Assembly: GCF_007002745.1 (NCBI RefSeq) | Contig: NZ_SGNY01000012.1 | Coordinates: 101,993-165,992 of the forward strand | Source: Martinezella rhizogenes | GTDB taxonomy: Bacteria; Pseudomonadota; Alphaproteobacteria; Rhizobiales; Rhizobiaceae | Reading direction: 5' to 3' | Length of the DNA: 64,000 bases | In this document: positions 8,672 through 20,364 of the stretch, one piece after another | Layout: the number at the start of each line of letters is the position of its first letter | Numbering within the stretch: position 1 is the first letter of the stretch | The notes under the pieces: model-generated | Told to the model about the DNA's origin: nothing | The model's database searches: none | The model's input: the letters and a program-made list of their open reading frames with translations, nothing else | Translations under genes and position numbers: made by a program

Positions 8672-9481
8672 TCATCGTGAGATTGACATAGGACAAGGCT
8701 CGACCGGAGATGTAGAACAGGAGCGCGTGGGCGTGCTGCCCGACGCTCGGGTCGTGCGTCCCAATAGCCAGCCTTGGATTGCTATCGGAGCCGGAAAATC
8801 CAACACTTTGTTTGTGTACTTTTCTACCACAGCACTGAATGGTGTGCCGTCCTGCAGCTTCAACACGGCACGATGTTCGAGAAGAAACGGTGGCAGGACC
8901 AGTGGTCCTCTCCGGTTCGCAGTTAATTCATTTCCCATGTCCCAGCCTTCTGGTAGAGGAGACCAAAGCAGATTGGAAGATAGGTTGGTGCGGGTGAAGT
9001 TAAGAGACTGAACGGCCCTGCCGAACGCTATATCACTGGTGCTCAACGCGTTATTCATTTCCATTGTCAGTCTCGCCGGAACATACCAGTTGTCGGCTTC
9101 TGATAGTACGCGATTTCCGCAAACCAGGCGAACGCGGCGATAAGCGATAGGCTCCTCTGATCCCACGGCAAGAAGTTCTCGGATACTGCTATCGGCGGGC
9201 GTGTCTTGTACGCGCACGCGCTGGGCAACGATCTTGGAGTCTTCCGGGGCGAGTTTGTGCGCGGCACACCAGCGATCGAGCGTCAAGGTGGCGCTAGGAT
9301 TTCCCAGGAGATTTGCATTCAAGGTCTGGAGAACTGCGAGCGCCTCGATCCGAGCGGTTGGTGTGTCCGGCCATGGAGAGGCGGTGGAAGATTCTTGTGC
9401 CAAGGTATTCGCGGCCAGCACGAGCGCTATAGTCGATGCGATTGCTGTTACCTGCACAGACTTTAAGCAAAAATTCGACAT
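8672..9481 (-). CDS. secreted chorismate-lyase-fold-like protein
   Basis: 269 aa with a clear signal peptide (MSNFCLKSVQVTAIASTIAL, then VLAANTLAQ, probable cleavage after LAQ), so periplasmic or exported. The core (PIAYRRVRLVCGNRVLSEADNWYVP, FGRAVQSLNFTR, EHRAVLKLQDGTPFSAVVEKY) looks like the chorismate pyruvate-lyase/UTRA fold. The last 30 residues (TRASGSTPTRSCSTS) look unnatural and may follow a frameshift. It is not a vir gene I can name. A vir-box-like site lies about 230 nt upstream, so vir regulation is possible but unproven. Confidence 0.55.
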   Translation of the reverse strand: MSNFCLKSVQVTAIASTIALVLAANTLAQESSTASPWPDTPTARIEALAVLQTLNANLLGNPSATLTLDRWCAAHKLAPEDSKIVAQRVRVQDTPADSSIRELLAVGSEEPIAYRRVRLVCGNRVLSEADNWYVPARLTMEMNNALSTSDIAFGRAVQSLNFTRTNLSSNLLWSPLPEGWDMGNELTANRRGPLVLPPFLLEHRAVLKLQDGTPFSAVVEKYTNKVLDFPAPIAIQGWLLGRTTRASGSTPTRSCSTSPVEPCPMSISR

Positions 9482-10100
9482 ACTGAATTACTCCCTGGAT
9501 GTGCGTGGGCGAGTTGAATGTTGATCTTGGGGAGGACTGGAAGCATCGCTGTTCGCGGAGTGGCCAGCGGGGCAGTTTGTTCCGGCTTTCGTGTCTGCTC
9601 ATGCATCTTCCGCCGGCCGCCCAATCGTTCTGATTGTCCACCGTTGAGTTCAGCTCGTTTGGTGTACTGGAACTTCTAGCGTTCCTTCGAGGTTGGTTAA
9701 ATGTCAATCGTGTTACAAATGTAAAGCATTGCCTTCGGACGCGTTGCCGTTGGATGTCATACCGAAAAAACTACGTTGGCTTCTCATTACTTCAGGAAAT
9801 TCGAGTGCACTTTGTTTCGGATTAAGACGTAGATGTATGTACCAAACGGCTTTCCCCCGGTCAGTCGCCCACTCCCACCGCATTGACATGGCAATTTCTG
9901 CAGTCGGTTATTGTATCACGACAAGCCATACCGCTTTGAGGCGCCAAGGCGTCGTTGGAAGTCGTCATCTCTCGACATTGGCAATGGGGTGCGGGTAGCT
10001 TTGGAACATTTGATCTGAATCCGCGTCAGGCGCGGCGCATTCGTAAACGAGAACCGATTCAAGCGTCGCCGCCTTGAACTCCTTCGGCGAGTGGCCGCCA
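9482..10100. other. intergenic, no firm gene; one minus-strand 49-codon frame
   Basis: No convincing large gene. A minus-strand frame starting inside the neighbouring 80-aa gene (MMRTDGGHSPKEFKAATLES…, ending at 9965) has a natural composition but no clear ribosome binding site. The vir-box-like site 9712-9725 is listed separately. Confidence 0.35.
9712..9725 (-). promoter_or_regulatory. possible vir box upstream of the secreted protein gene
   Basis: GTTACAAATGTAAA matches 12/14 positions of RTTDCAATTGHAAY on either strand. It sits about 230 nt upstream of the minus-strand secreted protein gene. Confidence 0.3.
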
Positions 10101-10343
10101 TCAGTTCTCATCATCGTCTTTTGCTTTCGAAGTGAAAGCTTCATATTGCTGTAGTGGATAAAAAAATTCACATCCGTAGGCAAAGTCCAAGAGCAACTGT
10201 TGAAAAAATGATCTTTGTAGCGCAACGGTTGGTCCCTCGATCTCTGAAGCGGTTGGCAATCTTGTCGATTGCGTGCCGTCGACACCAGCCGGCTCCAGAT
10301 CCGAGCGGCTGTTTGCAGTACCTGGTTTTTCGTTCAGGCTCAT
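10101..10343 (-). CDS. small hypothetical protein, 80 aa
   Basis: ATG 10343 is preceded by a strong AAGGAGA site 8 nt upstream, which argues for real translation. The protein (MSLNEKPGTANSRSDLEP … CEFFYPLQQYEAFTSKAKD) is hydrophilic, ends in an acidic DDDEN and has no recognised domain, signal peptide or membrane segment. It is transcribed away from kup. Function unknown. Confidence 0.5.
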   Translation of the reverse strand: MSLNEKPGTANSRSDLEPAGVDGTQSTRLPTASEIEGPTVALQRSFFQQLLLDFAYGCEFFYPLQQYEAFTSKAKDDDEN

Positions 10344-10573
10344 GGTTCAGTCTCCTTGTACAGCTTTCACCCCCTATGCAATCTGAATGTGCTAAAATGA
10401 TTTGCCGTGGGAGAAGGTCAGTTTCAGCTGTAATCCAACGGGGCTGGATGAATGCGGCTCGCTCTGCATTAGAGGCAGATATTGGTCCGAACCTGCTCGC
10501 AAAGTCGGGACAATCCCTTGTTTGCCAAACACTGTCGAGAGTGGTCCTCGCCGGTCGCCGTCAGGGGCCGCGT

Positions 10574-12472
10574 CTAAACGATAATCTGCGATCCCAGTTC
10601 AACAACCCGGTTGGCAGGAAGGTGAAAATAGTCTGATGGGAGTGAGGCCGCATTCGCAAGGAGGATGTAGAACCGGTCCTGCCAGTAGGGCATGCCTGAA
10701 TTGGCGTCCGGCACCAGCTTGCGCCGGCCGAGATAGAATGAGGTCGACATGATGTCGAACTTCAGTCCGGCCTTGCGCAGCGTCGCGAGCGCCTGTGAGA
10801 CGTTCTGCGATTCCATGAAGCCGAACAGCAGTTCGACGCGCGAGAAACGCTCGGAAATCTGCTCGACCTTGTAACGGTCCTGACTCGGCACACGCGGCTT
10901 GTTGACCGTGCGGATCGTCAGGATGACGTTGCGGTCGTGCAGCACGTGATTGTGCTTGAGATTGTGCAGCAGGGCGGCGGGTGCGGATTCCGGATCGCTG
11001 GTCAGGAAGATCGCCGTGCCGGGAACCTGGGCCGGCGAATGTTCGCTCTTGCGCTCGATCGAGCTGACGAAGGAGGCGAGCGGAATATCGGTGTGGCGGG
11101 TCTTTTCCATCAGGATCGCAGTGCCGCGGCGCCAGGTCCACATGATGACGGTAAAGGCCGTGGCGATCAGGATCGGGATATAGCCGCCGTCGTGGATCTT
11201 CAAAAGATTGGCGCCGAGGAAGATCAATTCGAGTATGACCAGCGGCGCCAGCGCGATCACCGCAACCGGCAGCGACCAGTTCCAACGGGCGCGAACGAAT
11301 TCGAAGGCCATGATCGAGGTGACGACCATGGCGCCGGTGACGGAGATGCCATAGGCGGTCGCCAGCGCGTCCGAGGTTTTGAAACTCAGGACCAGGAAGA
11401 TGACGCCGATGAACAGCACGGCATTGACCGAGGGCACGAAAATCTGCCCGGTATTGGTTTCCGAGGTGAAGAGGATTTCCCTGCGCGGCAGGAAGCCAAG
11501 GTTGATGCCCTGGCGCACCATCGAGAAAGCGCCTGTTATAACAGCCTGGCTGGCGATGATCGTCGCCGCGGTCGCCAGGATGACAACCGGCAGCAGCGCC
11601 CATTGCGGATACATCAGGTAGAAGGGATCCGACATCGTCTCCGGCTTGCCGAGCACGAGTGCGCCCTGCCCGAGATAGTTCAGCGTCAGCGACGGGAAGA
11701 CCAGCAGGAACCAGGCCCACTGGATCGGGCGACGGCCGAAATGGCCGAGATCGGCATAAAGCGCCTCCGCACCCGTCACCGTCAGGAAGACGGCGCCGAG
11801 CACGACGACGCCGTAGAAGCCCTCATGCAGCAGGAAGCTGACGGCATAGTAAGGATTGAAGGCGGCAAGAATGCCGAAATCGTCCGAGATATGCGAAATG
11901 CCGGCGGCGGCCATGACGAGGAACCAGACGGCGGTGATCGGGCCGAAGAATTTGGCGACGGCGCCGGTGCCGCGCGATTGCACGACGAAGAGCAGCGCCA
12001 GGATCACCACCGAGATCGGCACGATATATTCCGAGAGCCTGGGCGTGACGAGCTTCAGGCCTTCGACCGCCGACAGCACCGACAGCGCCGGCGTGATCAT
12101 CGCGTCGCCGAGGAAAAGCGCAGCCCCCAAGAGGCCGAGCAGCATCAGGATGGCGGTATGGCCGTTGGCGGTCTTCATCAAAAGAGCAAGCAGCGACAGC
12201 GTGCCGCCCTCGCCTTCGTTGTCGGCGCGCAGCAGGAAGAGCACATATTTGATGGTGACGATGATCGTCAGCGCCCAGATCATCAGCGAGATCAGGCTGA
12301 TGACCTCGAAACGGGTGAGCCCGTCATGGGCCACCGGCTTCAACGCCTCGCGAAAGGCGTAGAGCGGGCTGGTCCCGATATCGCCGTAAACGACGCCGAT
12401 GGAACCCAGCGTCAGATAGAACAGCTTTTTCGGCGTCATCTGGGATTCGGTCGGATGGCTTTCTGCGGACAT
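10574..12472 (-). CDS. kup: Kup-family potassium uptake transporter
   Basis: 632 aa, full length for KUP/HAK/KT proteins. The start [20 protein letters not shown] is the family hallmark and is followed by about 12 membrane segments (for example [20 protein letters not shown]) and a cytoplasmic C-terminal domain of about 170 residues. It imports K+ with protons across the inner membrane. Codon use is strongly GC-biased, like rhizobial chromosomes and unlike the adjacent vir genes, so I infer transfer from a chromosome. It diverges from the aatA-virH promoter. It has no known part in virulence. Confidence 0.95.
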   Translation of the reverse strand: MSAESHPTESQMTPKKLFYLTLGSIGVVYGDIGTSPLYAFREALKPVAHDGLTRFEVISLISLMIWALTIIVTIKYVLFLLRADNEGEGGTLSLLALLMKTANGHTAILMLLGLLGAALFLGDAMITPALSVLSAVEGLKLVTPRLSEYIVPISVVILALLFVVQSRGTGAVAKFFGPITAVWFLVMAAAGISHISDDFGILAAFNPYYAVSFLLHEGFYGVVVLGAVFLTVTGAEALYADLGHFGRRPIQWAWFLLVFPSLTLNYLGQGALVLGKPETMSDPFYLMYPQWALLPVVILATAATIIASQAVITGAFSMVRQGINLGFLPRREILFTSETNTGQIFVPSVNAVLFIGVIFLVLSFKTSDALATAYGISVTGAMVVTSIMAFEFVRARWNWSLPVAVIALAPLVILELIFLGANLLKIHDGGYIPILIATAFTVIMWTWRRGTAILMEKTRHTDIPLASFVSSIERKSEHSPAQVPGTAIFLTSDPESAPAALLHNLKHNHVLHDRNVILTIRTVNKPRVPSQDRYKVEQISERFSRVELLFGFMESQNVSQALATLRKAGLKFDIMSTSFYLGRRKLVPDANSGMPYWQDRFYILLANAASLPSDYFHLPANRVVELGSQIIV

Positions 12473-12837
12473 GATTTCAACAGGCTCTTCGGAGCCCCAG
12501 CCTCCTTTTCCCGCATCGTTTAAAACGCAACAAAGGCTTTCGCAACGGCGTTGGAAAATTGACCGGTCGAAGAATTCTTTGATGATGCAGGCGTTTCTTT
12601 GAGGCCTTATCTCATGATCTCAACAGAGCTGAAACGTCGGATCGAGCTTCATCTGTAACGCTCACAAAGTTGCAAATCCGTTCGGCAAACTGATGCGCTG
12701 ATCGAGGACCACTCGGGCTCTTAAAGCGACGAGTTTCGCAGGGGCGGCTTTCAGAATTGCCGATCGCAGACGCGGCGGCATACCAAGCCGCTTTGAACGA
12801 CTTCAAATCGCGCGCTTCGCTGAGGACGTCAAATTTG

Positions 12838-12876
12838 ATTTCATTTGTAACAGGGGACCACGCGTCGATTGAAATC
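12838..12876 (+). promoter_or_regulatory. vir box (13/14) with a weaker second site before the aminotransferase-virH unit
   Basis: ATTTCATTTGTAAC at 12838-12851 matches 13 of 14 positions of RTTDCAATTGHAAY. A second partial match (11/14) lies at 12863-12876 (GCGTCGATTGAAAT). They are centred about 80-95 nt before ATG 12941, the usual distance for VirG-activated promoters. Confidence 0.6.
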
Positions 12877-12895
12877 CGAAGCGCGTTCAACATAA

Positions 12896-14141
<1,246 letters not shown>

Positions 14142-14166
14142 GAGCGTATCCTCCAGAGGTTATTTT

Positions 14167-15423
14167 ATGAATGGTAGAGTTTCTCAAAAAGTGTCGGAAG
14201 AGTCCGGGCCAATGATATCGGCGTCGATCGACCCAGACAACGTTAGTATCGCGGACTTAGATCGGTTCGGCCACGCTATTTTTAAAGAATGGCGGCCGAA
14301 GCGGCCCTTCCTCCGCAGGCAGGACGGCGTATACCTCGTACTTAGGGCGGACGATGTATTGGGCTTAAGTAGTGACCCTCGGACCCGTCAGATAGAGACG
14401 GAACTGATGCTCAATCGGGGGGTCAACGAAGGAGCGGTCTTCGACTTCGTTCGCTACAGCATGCTTTTTTCAAACAAGGAAACCCACAGCAGGCGTCGCT
14501 CTCCTTTTACTCGGACTTTCGCATTCCGGATGATTGAAAATCTACGTCCGCAAATAAGGCAATTGACGGAGATCCTTTTTCGAGATTTGAAGGAGCTTGG
14601 TTCCTTCAATTTCGTGGGGGAATATGCTTCAAAGCTCCCAGCCGTTACGATAGCCAGCCTGTTAGGCCTCCCGCCAAGCGACATTCCCTATTTTACTCAA
14701 CTCGTCTATCGCGTTGCTCGCTGCCTGAGCCCTTCATGGCGGGATGCCGACTTTCCGGACATCGAAAAATCAGCGGTCGAGTTTAAGAACTACGTGCAAG
14801 CGGTAATTGACGATCGCCGAACGGATCCGCGTGATGACTTCCTCTCATCCTACATAAACGCAACGCGAGAAGCGGAGGATCTCTCGCCCGTCGAAGGCCT
14901 AACCCAGCTGATGCTTATCATCTTGGCTGGAACTGACACGACCAAAACCGGCCTCACTGCACTGACCGGACAGCTTTTGCAACATCGACAGGCATGGGAC
15001 GCACTGTTGAACGATGGTACTCTCGTGGCCGCCGCCGTCGAGGAGGGACTGCGCTTTGAGCCTCCAGTCGGATCCTATCCCCGTTCAACACTGGCAGATA
15101 TTGATCTTGACGGGTTCATACTACCCAAAAATAGTCTTCTCGCACTTTGCACCATGTCCGCGCTAAGAGACGAGAAACACTATGTCCACCCTCAACTTTT
15201 CGATATTCATCGCAAGCAGATGCGCTGGCATATGGTATTTGGCACCGGTGAACATCGATGCCTTGGGGAAGCGTTGGCTCGTTTGGAATTGCAAGAAGGA
15301 CTTGCTACGGTGCTTAGACATGCTCCCAATCTCTCGATTGAAGGTGAATGGCAGGCGGTACAGGGTCATGGAGGTGTGCGCCGAATTGCGGAGATGAGAG
15401 TTGGCTTCAATCGAGAAAATTGA
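14167..15423 (+). CDS. virH: VirH-type cytochrome P450
   Basis: 418 aa from ATG 14167 (AGAGG upstream); the frame is open further upstream but overlaps aatA. P450 signatures are the I-helix LAGTDTTK, the ExxR helix EEGLRFEPP and the heme loop FGTGEHRCLGE with the Cys ligand. VirH P450s of Ti plasmids (CYP103/CYP104) are vir-induced and oxidise or demethylate plant phenolics, probably for detoxification or signal turnover. It is soluble and needs redox partners encoded elsewhere. Position before virA matches known vir regions. Whether it is the VirH1 or VirH2 type cannot be settled by eye. Confidence 0.9.
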   Translation: MNGRVSQKVSEESGPMISASIDPDNVSIADLDRFGHAIFKEWRPKRPFLRRQDGVYLVLRADDVLGLSSDPRTRQIETELMLNRGVNEGAVFDFVRYSMLFSNKETHSRRRSPFTRTFAFRMIENLRPQIRQLTEILFRDLKELGSFNFVGEYASKLPAVTIASLLGLPPSDIPYFTQLVYRVARCLSPSWRDADFPDIEKSAVEFKNYVQAVIDDRRTDPRDDFLSSYINATREAEDLSPVEGLTQLMLIILAGTDTTKTGLTALTGQLLQHRQAWDALLNDGTLVAAAVEEGLRFEPPVGSYPRSTLADIDLDGFILPKNSLLALCTMSALRDEKHYVHPQLFDIHRKQMRWHMVFGTGEHRCLGEALARLELQEGLATVLRHAPNLSIEGEWQAVQGHGGVRRIAEMRVGFNREN

Positions 15424-15426
15424 AGC
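15404..15426. terminator. hairpin at the virH stop codon
   Basis: GCTTCAAT and ATTGAAGC are perfect 8-bp arms around a 7-base loop, overlapping the virH stop. No T-run follows, so a terminator is uncertain. The right arm also resembles half a vir box and could act before virA. Confidence 0.3.
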
Positions 15427-15626
15427 GAGTTGCTTTCTCTCGTTGGCTGATGGGAAGAAAGCGCATAGGAGTCGCCGCCAAATTCTTGTCGGACCAGCTT
15501 GGTTTGTTCGGTCGGTGTTTTTCACCGTGGATGCGGAGTAATGAGAAACTGGGTCAGACCACTGGGCTCCGTTGATTCCGCGAAATCTGCTTAGTTGGAT
15601 TGGCTGTCAGAAGGAGAGGTGACCGC

Positions 15627-18182
15627 ATGATTTGGGATCATTTATCACCTTCCCGAAGGGTTCTGCTTGATATCAAATCGTGGTCTGTATTGGTACTGGT
15701 AATTGCCTCGATATCTTTTGCGGTTCTGGCCATAGGATCTTGGCAAGACAACGAAAGCAACGAAGCGATCCTGACAGAGCTGCAATCGATCGACGTGGAT
15801 TGCGCGATGCTGCAGCGGAATGTGTTGCGTGCTCACGCCGGCCTTCTTCGGAATTACCATCCTCTTATCGTCCCTCTGGGGCGACTGCGCACGAGCGTCG
15901 CAGATTTACAGCAGCTTTTTAGGCGGGCGGGCCTCGACGGGGCCGGTGAATTTTCTGAATTGCTGGCGCGGGTGAAGAGCTCAGTAGATGCGACCGACGC
16001 AGCCGTTGCAGCGTTCGGTACGCAAAATGTAATGTTCCAGGATTCGTTGGCGACCTTTAACCAGTCGATAGCTTCGCTTCCGAGGTCTTTGGATACGAGG
16101 GATTTGAACTCGCTAGAAGTCGCTGAGTTGGGCTATCTGATGCTCCAGTTTTCGTCTCAGCCAAATTTCGAGTTTGCACGGGAAATCAACCAACGTCTCG
16201 ACCGGCTTCAGGTTTCGGCGAACGGGGATAAGGCAGGCGTCAAGGAGATCGTTCGCAGTGGGAGGATTATCCTGACTCTACTGCCGCGATTGAAAGACAC
16301 CGTTGGAGTGATCCAAACTTCTGAAACCATCGACAACACGAAGAAGTTGCAGCGAGCATACCTTGAAGCTTATAGCTTGGCCAGCGCGGGTGAACAGCGG
16401 GTACGGGTCTTCCTCGGCGCAGTTTCGGTTTTCTTTTGCTTTTGCATAATTTCCCTAGTCCATAGGTTACATCTGCGAACCAAGGTGTTGACGAGACGAC
16501 TGGACTTCGAAGAAGTGATCAAAAAGATTGGGCTTTGCTTCGAAGATGCTTCAGAAGCAAAACCGTCGTTGGAATCCTCAACGAATGCCGCGTTGGGAAT
16601 TATCCAATTATTCTTTGAAGCTCATCAATGCGCGCTGGGACTGGTCAACATCAATGAGAATGACGTTGGCGTCACCTTTTTTGGAAGCACTCCTGCGCCA
16701 GAGTGGAACGAACAACGGGTGCGCGAAATTGTTTCCACGGTAGGGGCCGAGGACGGCGGGCGGATTTTCCGAGCCTATCCTCAACGAAAAGCGAGCTGCT
16801 TCGGTGAGGACTCTCCATTTCTGTGGGTGCTGCTTGCGTTCAAGGTATCCGATCGAATAGTCGCTGTCTTTGGCCTGGGATTTGATCGAGAGCATCTACA
16901 GACGCCGACCGCACGTGAAATGCAGCTGATGGAACTAGCGGCTGCATGTGTTAGCCACTATGCGGTCATTCGGCGCAAGCAGTCCCAGCGAGATATTCTG
17001 GAACGTCGTTTGAAACATGCGGAACGGCTTGAAGCAGTTGGTACGCTTGCCGGCGGCATTGCGCATGAATTTAACAACATTTTGGGTGCAGTTCTGGGTT
17101 ACGCGGAAATGGCACACAACGTTCTGCGCCGTCGTACTCATGCTCGAGACTACATCGATCACATCATTTCTGAAGGCAATCGAGCGCGGTTGATTGTCAA
17201 CCAGATCCTTGCCCTTAGTCGAAAGCGGGATCGAACAACAAAACCATTCGATCTTTCGGAGTTAGTGACCGTGATCGCGCCGTCGTTACGTGTTGCGTTG
17301 CCTCCGGGCGTCGAGCTCGATTTCAAATATCAGAGCGCTCCAATGGTTATCGAAGGAAACTCACTTGAGGTCGAGCAAATACTGATGAATTTGTGCAAAA
17401 ACTCTGCTGAAGCATGCCGAGAGTTAGGGCGTGTGGAGGTCAGCGTTAGGAGGTCTGTCGTACGGAAACACAAGGTTCTTACAAACGGTACTATTCCCAC
17501 CGGCGAGTATATCCTTCTTTCAGTTGAGGATAACGGCGCAGGCATAACAGAGGCGGTATTATCGCACATTTTCGAGCCTTTTTTTACTACCCGCGCCCGC
17601 AGCGGTGGCACGGGCCTGGGATTATCCACGGTTCACGGTCACGTTAGCGCGATGGCTGGTTACATCGACGTGGTATCAACTGTCGGCAGAGGTACGCGCT
17701 TCGACGTCTACTTGCCACCTTCGTCGAAGCAGCCGGTAAATTCAGAGAGTTTTTTTGACCCTGGAAGAATCCCGCTTGGGAACGGCGAGATTGTCGCGGT
17801 GGTCGAACCCGACTTAGCCACGCTGGAAATGTACGAGGAAAAGATCGCGGCGCTGGGCTATGAGCCAGTCGGCTTTAACACGTTGGATGGTTTAATCGAC
17901 TGGGTGTTGGAAGGAAAAGAACCTGATCTTGTTCTAATTGATCAACCGTCTTTGCTGGATGGAGACGGTGCAGGGTCCTTAATCTCAAAGCTGGCAAAAG
18001 CGCCCATCATCATTATTGGCGAAAACCAGAAAAATGTTCCCCTTTCTGCGGATCGCGAGGGATCTGCCCGTTTTTTGGAAAAGCCGATTTCAGCAAAGAC
18101 TCTCGCCTATGTCGTTCGTGCGAATATCAGAACTGAACGAATGGTCGGCTCGAATAGCAGCGGAATCGTGATTGCGTCATAA
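15627..18182 (+). CDS. virA: VirA two-component sensor kinase
   Basis: 851 aa from ATG 15627 (AGGAGA 8-10 nt upstream). Membrane segment 1 lies near residues 18-40, a periplasmic sugar/ChvE-interacting region follows, and segment 2 ([18 protein letters not shown]) lies near 260-283. A linker region precedes the kinase: the phospho-accepting His is in [12 protein letters not shown] (about residue 480), with an N box (NLCKNSAEA), G1 (VEDNGAGI), F box (FEPFFTT) and G2 (GGTGLGLS). A C-terminal receiver-like domain has LVLIDQP. It senses phenolics, acidity and sugars and phosphorylates VirG. All key residues are present. Confidence 0.97.
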   Translation: MIWDHLSPSRRVLLDIKSWSVLVLVIASISFAVLAIGSWQDNESNEAILTELQSIDVDCAMLQRNVLRAHAGLLRNYHPLIVPLGRLRTSVADLQQLFRRAGLDGAGEFSELLARVKSSVDATDAAVAAFGTQNVMFQDSLATFNQSIASLPRSLDTRDLNSLEVAELGYLMLQFSSQPNFEFAREINQRLDRLQVSANGDKAGVKEIVRSGRIILTLLPRLKDTVGVIQTSETIDNTKKLQRAYLEAYSLASAGEQRVRVFLGAVSVFFCFCIISLVHRLHLRTKVLTRRLDFEEVIKKIGLCFEDASEAKPSLESSTNAALGIIQLFFEAHQCALGLVNINENDVGVTFFGSTPAPEWNEQRVREIVSTVGAEDGGRIFRAYPQRKASCFGEDSPFLWVLLAFKVSDRIVAVFGLGFDREHLQTPTAREMQLMELAAACVSHYAVIRRKQSQRDILERRLKHAERLEAVGTLAGGIAHEFNNILGAVLGYAEMAHNVLRRRTHARDYIDHIISEGNRARLIVNQILALSRKRDRTTKPFDLSELVTVIAPSLRVALPPGVELDFKYQSAPMVIEGNSLEVEQILMNLCKNSAEACRELGRVEVSVRRSVVRKHKVLTNGTIPTGEYILLSVEDNGAGITEAVLSHIFEPFFTTRARSGGTGLGLSTVHGHVSAMAGYIDVVSTVGRGTRFDVYLPPSSKQPVNSESFFDPGRIPLGNGEIVAVVEPDLATLEMYEEKIAALGYEPVGFNTLDGLIDWVLEGKEPDLVLIDQPSLLDGDGAGSLISKLAKAPIIIIGENQKNVPLSADREGSARFLEKPISAKTLAYVVRANIRTERMVGSNSSGIVIAS

Positions 18183-18254
18183 ACCGATACGCCCTCTGAA
18201 CAGAAGCCGGCCGCACAACGCGATTGCTTATTAATTTAATCCCCAGTCGCGGAA

Positions 18255-18497
18255 TCAGCCGGTCAGTCCCGACATCCGCAACAACGCAACTCCGGTTGCG
18301 GCTGCAATCACCGCCAGTGATATACAGGCAAAAAACCGGTAAACCTGCTCTTTTGATGTTAAGAGGAGATGGATCGAAGCGATCATCAGAAGGAAAATCG
18401 TCGCAAGTGCGCCATACGCCCAATACTCGTTCGAATAAAGCCATGTTCCCAAAGCCAACAGACCGCAAACAAAAAAAACGAGTTCGAGCTTTTGCAA
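18255..18497 (-). CDS. small integral membrane protein
   Basis: 80 aa from TTG 18497, preceded by GAGG at 7 nt. Three hydrophobic stretches are visible: LVFFVCGLLALGTWLY, GALATIFLLMIASIHLLL and FFACISLAVIAAATGVALL. It lies between virA and virB on the opposite strand. I recognise no family. It is not VirJ, which octopine Ti plasmids carry near here. Confidence 0.55.
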   Translation of the reverse strand: MQKLELVFFVCGLLALGTWLYSNEYWAYGALATIFLLMIASIHLLLTSKEQVYRFFACISLAVIAAATGVALLRMSGLTG

Positions 18498-18824
18498 GAC
18501 AACACCTCAAAAAGATCTCGTTGTGATCCTAGGACATCGGTCTCGCAGGTCAATACTGCGATCGCGTTTCATGCAACGGACTTGATGTATCTGCCGCGCG
18601 GCACTAGGAGACGTGAGGAACGGCCCCCTGTCTAGGGTGCAGTCGGTGCCGATCTCCGCTTCGGGGGCGCTTTGCGAAATCTCCTGCGGCTGCACCATCC
18701 TCCGCGCCAGCCTGCGAAAATTTTCGAAAACCGCCGCTATGGTGAATTCGCTCTCATGGCCTAGGGATCACCGCTTGGGCCGCCGATTCCCTCGATTCAA
18801 GAAATCAAACGGCTTCGCTTCGAT
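18498..18824. other. intergenic upstream of virB
   Basis: No gene supported; several short frames on both strands lack start signals. Confidence 0.4.
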
Positions 18825-18838
18825 GCTTCAAATGAAAC
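18825..18838 (+). promoter_or_regulatory. vir box of the virB promoter
   Basis: GCTTCAAATGAAAC matches 12/14 positions of RTTDCAATTGHAAY, 116 nt upstream of the virB1 ATG, where VirG must act to drive the eleven-gene virB operon. Confidence 0.65.
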
Positions 18839-18953
18839 CGAGAGGTAAGATAATAAAATCAGAAAGTAACAGACACCTCCCATAGTCGCGACTGTTAGCG
18901 ATCGAGTCATTTCATGCTGACCAAGATCATTGCGATACAGTGGGGAATAAACA

Positions 18954-19676
18954 ATGCGGAAGACGGCAGGATCTTTCGGGATCATTTTTCTGATGGTCCA
19001 GCCAAGCAAAGCTGCGCCGCTCTCGTTCGCTGAATTTAACCAACTCGCTCGCGAATGCGCACCTTCAGTCGCTCCATCGACGCTTGGAGCGATTGCGAAG
19101 GTTGAAAGTCAGTTTGATCCGCTCGTGCTGCATGACAATACCACCGGCGAAACTTTACATGGCAAGAATCCGGCGGATGCTACGCAAAGCGTAAACAATC
19201 GCGTCGCAGCAGGGCATTCAGTCGATGTAGGCCTAATGCAAGTGAACTCGAAAAATTTCGCGAACTTGGGCTTGACTGCCGGCAATGCAATCAACCCTTG
19301 CGTGTCCCTGTCGGCGGCGGCGGACCTGCTCGTACGGCATTATAGTGGCGGCGACACGGTAGAGTCAGAACAACTTGCCATCCGGCGAGCAATTTCGGCT
19401 TACAATACCGGCAACCCGACACGCGGCTTCGCGAACGGCTATGTGCGGAGGGTCGAAGTGGCGGCTCAGCTACTCGTCCCCCCGCTGGCTCAGTCGGGGA
19501 AAAAAGGCGACCGTGATGAGCGGAGTCCAGAAGAACCCTGGAACGTCTGGGGTTCATACGACCGCTCCCACTCAGCAGTCGGTTCGTCCGCGCCGCCAGA
19601 GGCGCAGCAGCCGAATGAGCGCAAATCCCCCGAACAAGATCAAGTTTTCGAACCGAATGATGGAGATGCACCATAA
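18954..19676 (+). CDS. virB1: VirB1 lytic transglycosylase
   Basis: 240 aa with an N-terminal signal sequence (TAGSFGIIFLMVQPSKAAP). A lysozyme-like SLT domain follows: GAIAKVESQFDP with the catalytic Glu, VGLMQVNSKNFANLG, and RRAISAYNTGNP. The C-terminal 70 residues are polar and in Ti plasmids are released as VirB1*, which is secreted. It opens peptidoglycan for assembly of the type IV channel. First gene of virB; ATG 18954 follows TGGGGA. The next gene overlaps its stop by one base. Confidence 0.95.
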   Translation: MRKTAGSFGIIFLMVQPSKAAPLSFAEFNQLARECAPSVAPSTLGAIAKVESQFDPLVLHDNTTGETLHGKNPADATQSVNNRVAAGHSVDVGLMQVNSKNFANLGLTAGNAINPCVSLSAAADLLVRHYSGGDTVESEQLAIRRAISAYNTGNPTRGFANGYVRRVEVAAQLLVPPLAQSGKKGDRDERSPEEPWNVWGSYDRSHSAVGSSAPPEAQQPNERKSPEQDQVFEPNDGDAP

Positions 19677-20041
19677 TGGCATGGCTTGAAGGATACCGCG
19701 CACCGTCGAAATTCCGTGGCCTCTGGCACAGAGCTGTGCGCCTGCTGGCTCCGCACGTGCCGAGCGTCACCGGCGCGATCGGCTGGAGCTTGTTTTTCTG
19801 CGAGCCAGCTGCCGCGCAGGCCGCTGGGGGCACTGACCCCGCCACCATGGTCAACAATATCTGCACGTTTATTCTCGGTCCGTTTGGTCAATCGCTCGCC
19901 GTTCTTGGTATCGTAGCCATCGGGGTATCGTGGATGTTCGGCCGAGCTTCCCTTGGTCTGGTAGCAGGTGTTGTTGGCGGGATCGTTATCATGTTTGGAG
20001 CCAGCTTTCTCGGCCAAACACTGACAGGGGGCGGGGGATGA
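19676..20041 (+). CDS. virB2: VirB2 pilin precursor
   Basis: 121 aa. A long leader ends PAAAQA, where cleavage gives a pilin starting AGGTDPATMVNN. Two hydrophobic helices follow (LAVLGIVAIGVSWMFG and LVAGVVGGIVIMFGASF). The mature part is nearly the same as Ti plasmid VirB2, which is cyclised into the T-pilus subunit. It is an inner-membrane protein before assembly. Its stop overlaps virB3. Confidence 0.96.
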   Translation: MAWLEGYRAPSKFRGLWHRAVRLLAPHVPSVTGAIGWSLFFCEPAAAQAAGGTDPATMVNNICTFILGPFGQSLAVLGIVAIGVSWMFGRASLGLVAGVVGGIVIMFGASFLGQTLTGGGG

Positions 20042-20364
20042 ATGCCGATCTTGAAGAAGCCACACTCTACTTGGCGGCAACGAGACCTGCATTGTTCTTT
20101 GGGGTACCGCTGACGCTTGCTGGAGTTTTCATGATGTTGGCGGGGTTTCTCATCGTTGTTGTGCAGAACCCCCTCTATGAAATTGTTCTCTTGCCGCTGT
20201 GGCTTGGAGCGCGGCTCATCGTAGAGCGGGACTATAACGCGGCAAGCGTGGTCTTGCTGTTTCTCCAGACGGCAGGGAGAAGCGTTGACGGCCATGCGTG
20301 GGGCGGCGCGAGCGTCAGTCCCAACCCCATCAGAGTGGCGTCGCGAGGAAGAGGAATGACGTAA
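20038..20364 (+). CDS. virB3: VirB3 inner-membrane channel component
   Basis: 108 aa from ATG 20038, overlapping the virB2 stop (ATGA). A short hydrophobic protein with a membrane helix (TLAGVFMMLAGFLIVVV) and the VirB3-type LYEIVLLPLWLGARLIVERD. It works with VirB4 and VirB6 in the inner-membrane platform. The start is earlier than a simple 'TG' scan suggests but fits the family length of 108. Confidence 0.95.
   Translation: MNADLEEATLYLAATRPALFFGVPLTLAGVFMMLAGFLIVVVQNPLYEIVLLPLWLGARLIVERDYNAASVVLLFLQTAGRSVDGHAWGGASVSPNPIRVASRGRGMT

Noticed and set aside
10937..12523. 528-codon plus-strand frame opposite kup
   Set aside because: Antisense shadow of a GC-rich gene; product is low-complexity Arg/Asp/Gln sequence without a ribosome binding site.
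19291..19866. 191-codon minus frame across virB1/virB2
   Set aside because: Shadow of two certain vir genes; no family resemblance.
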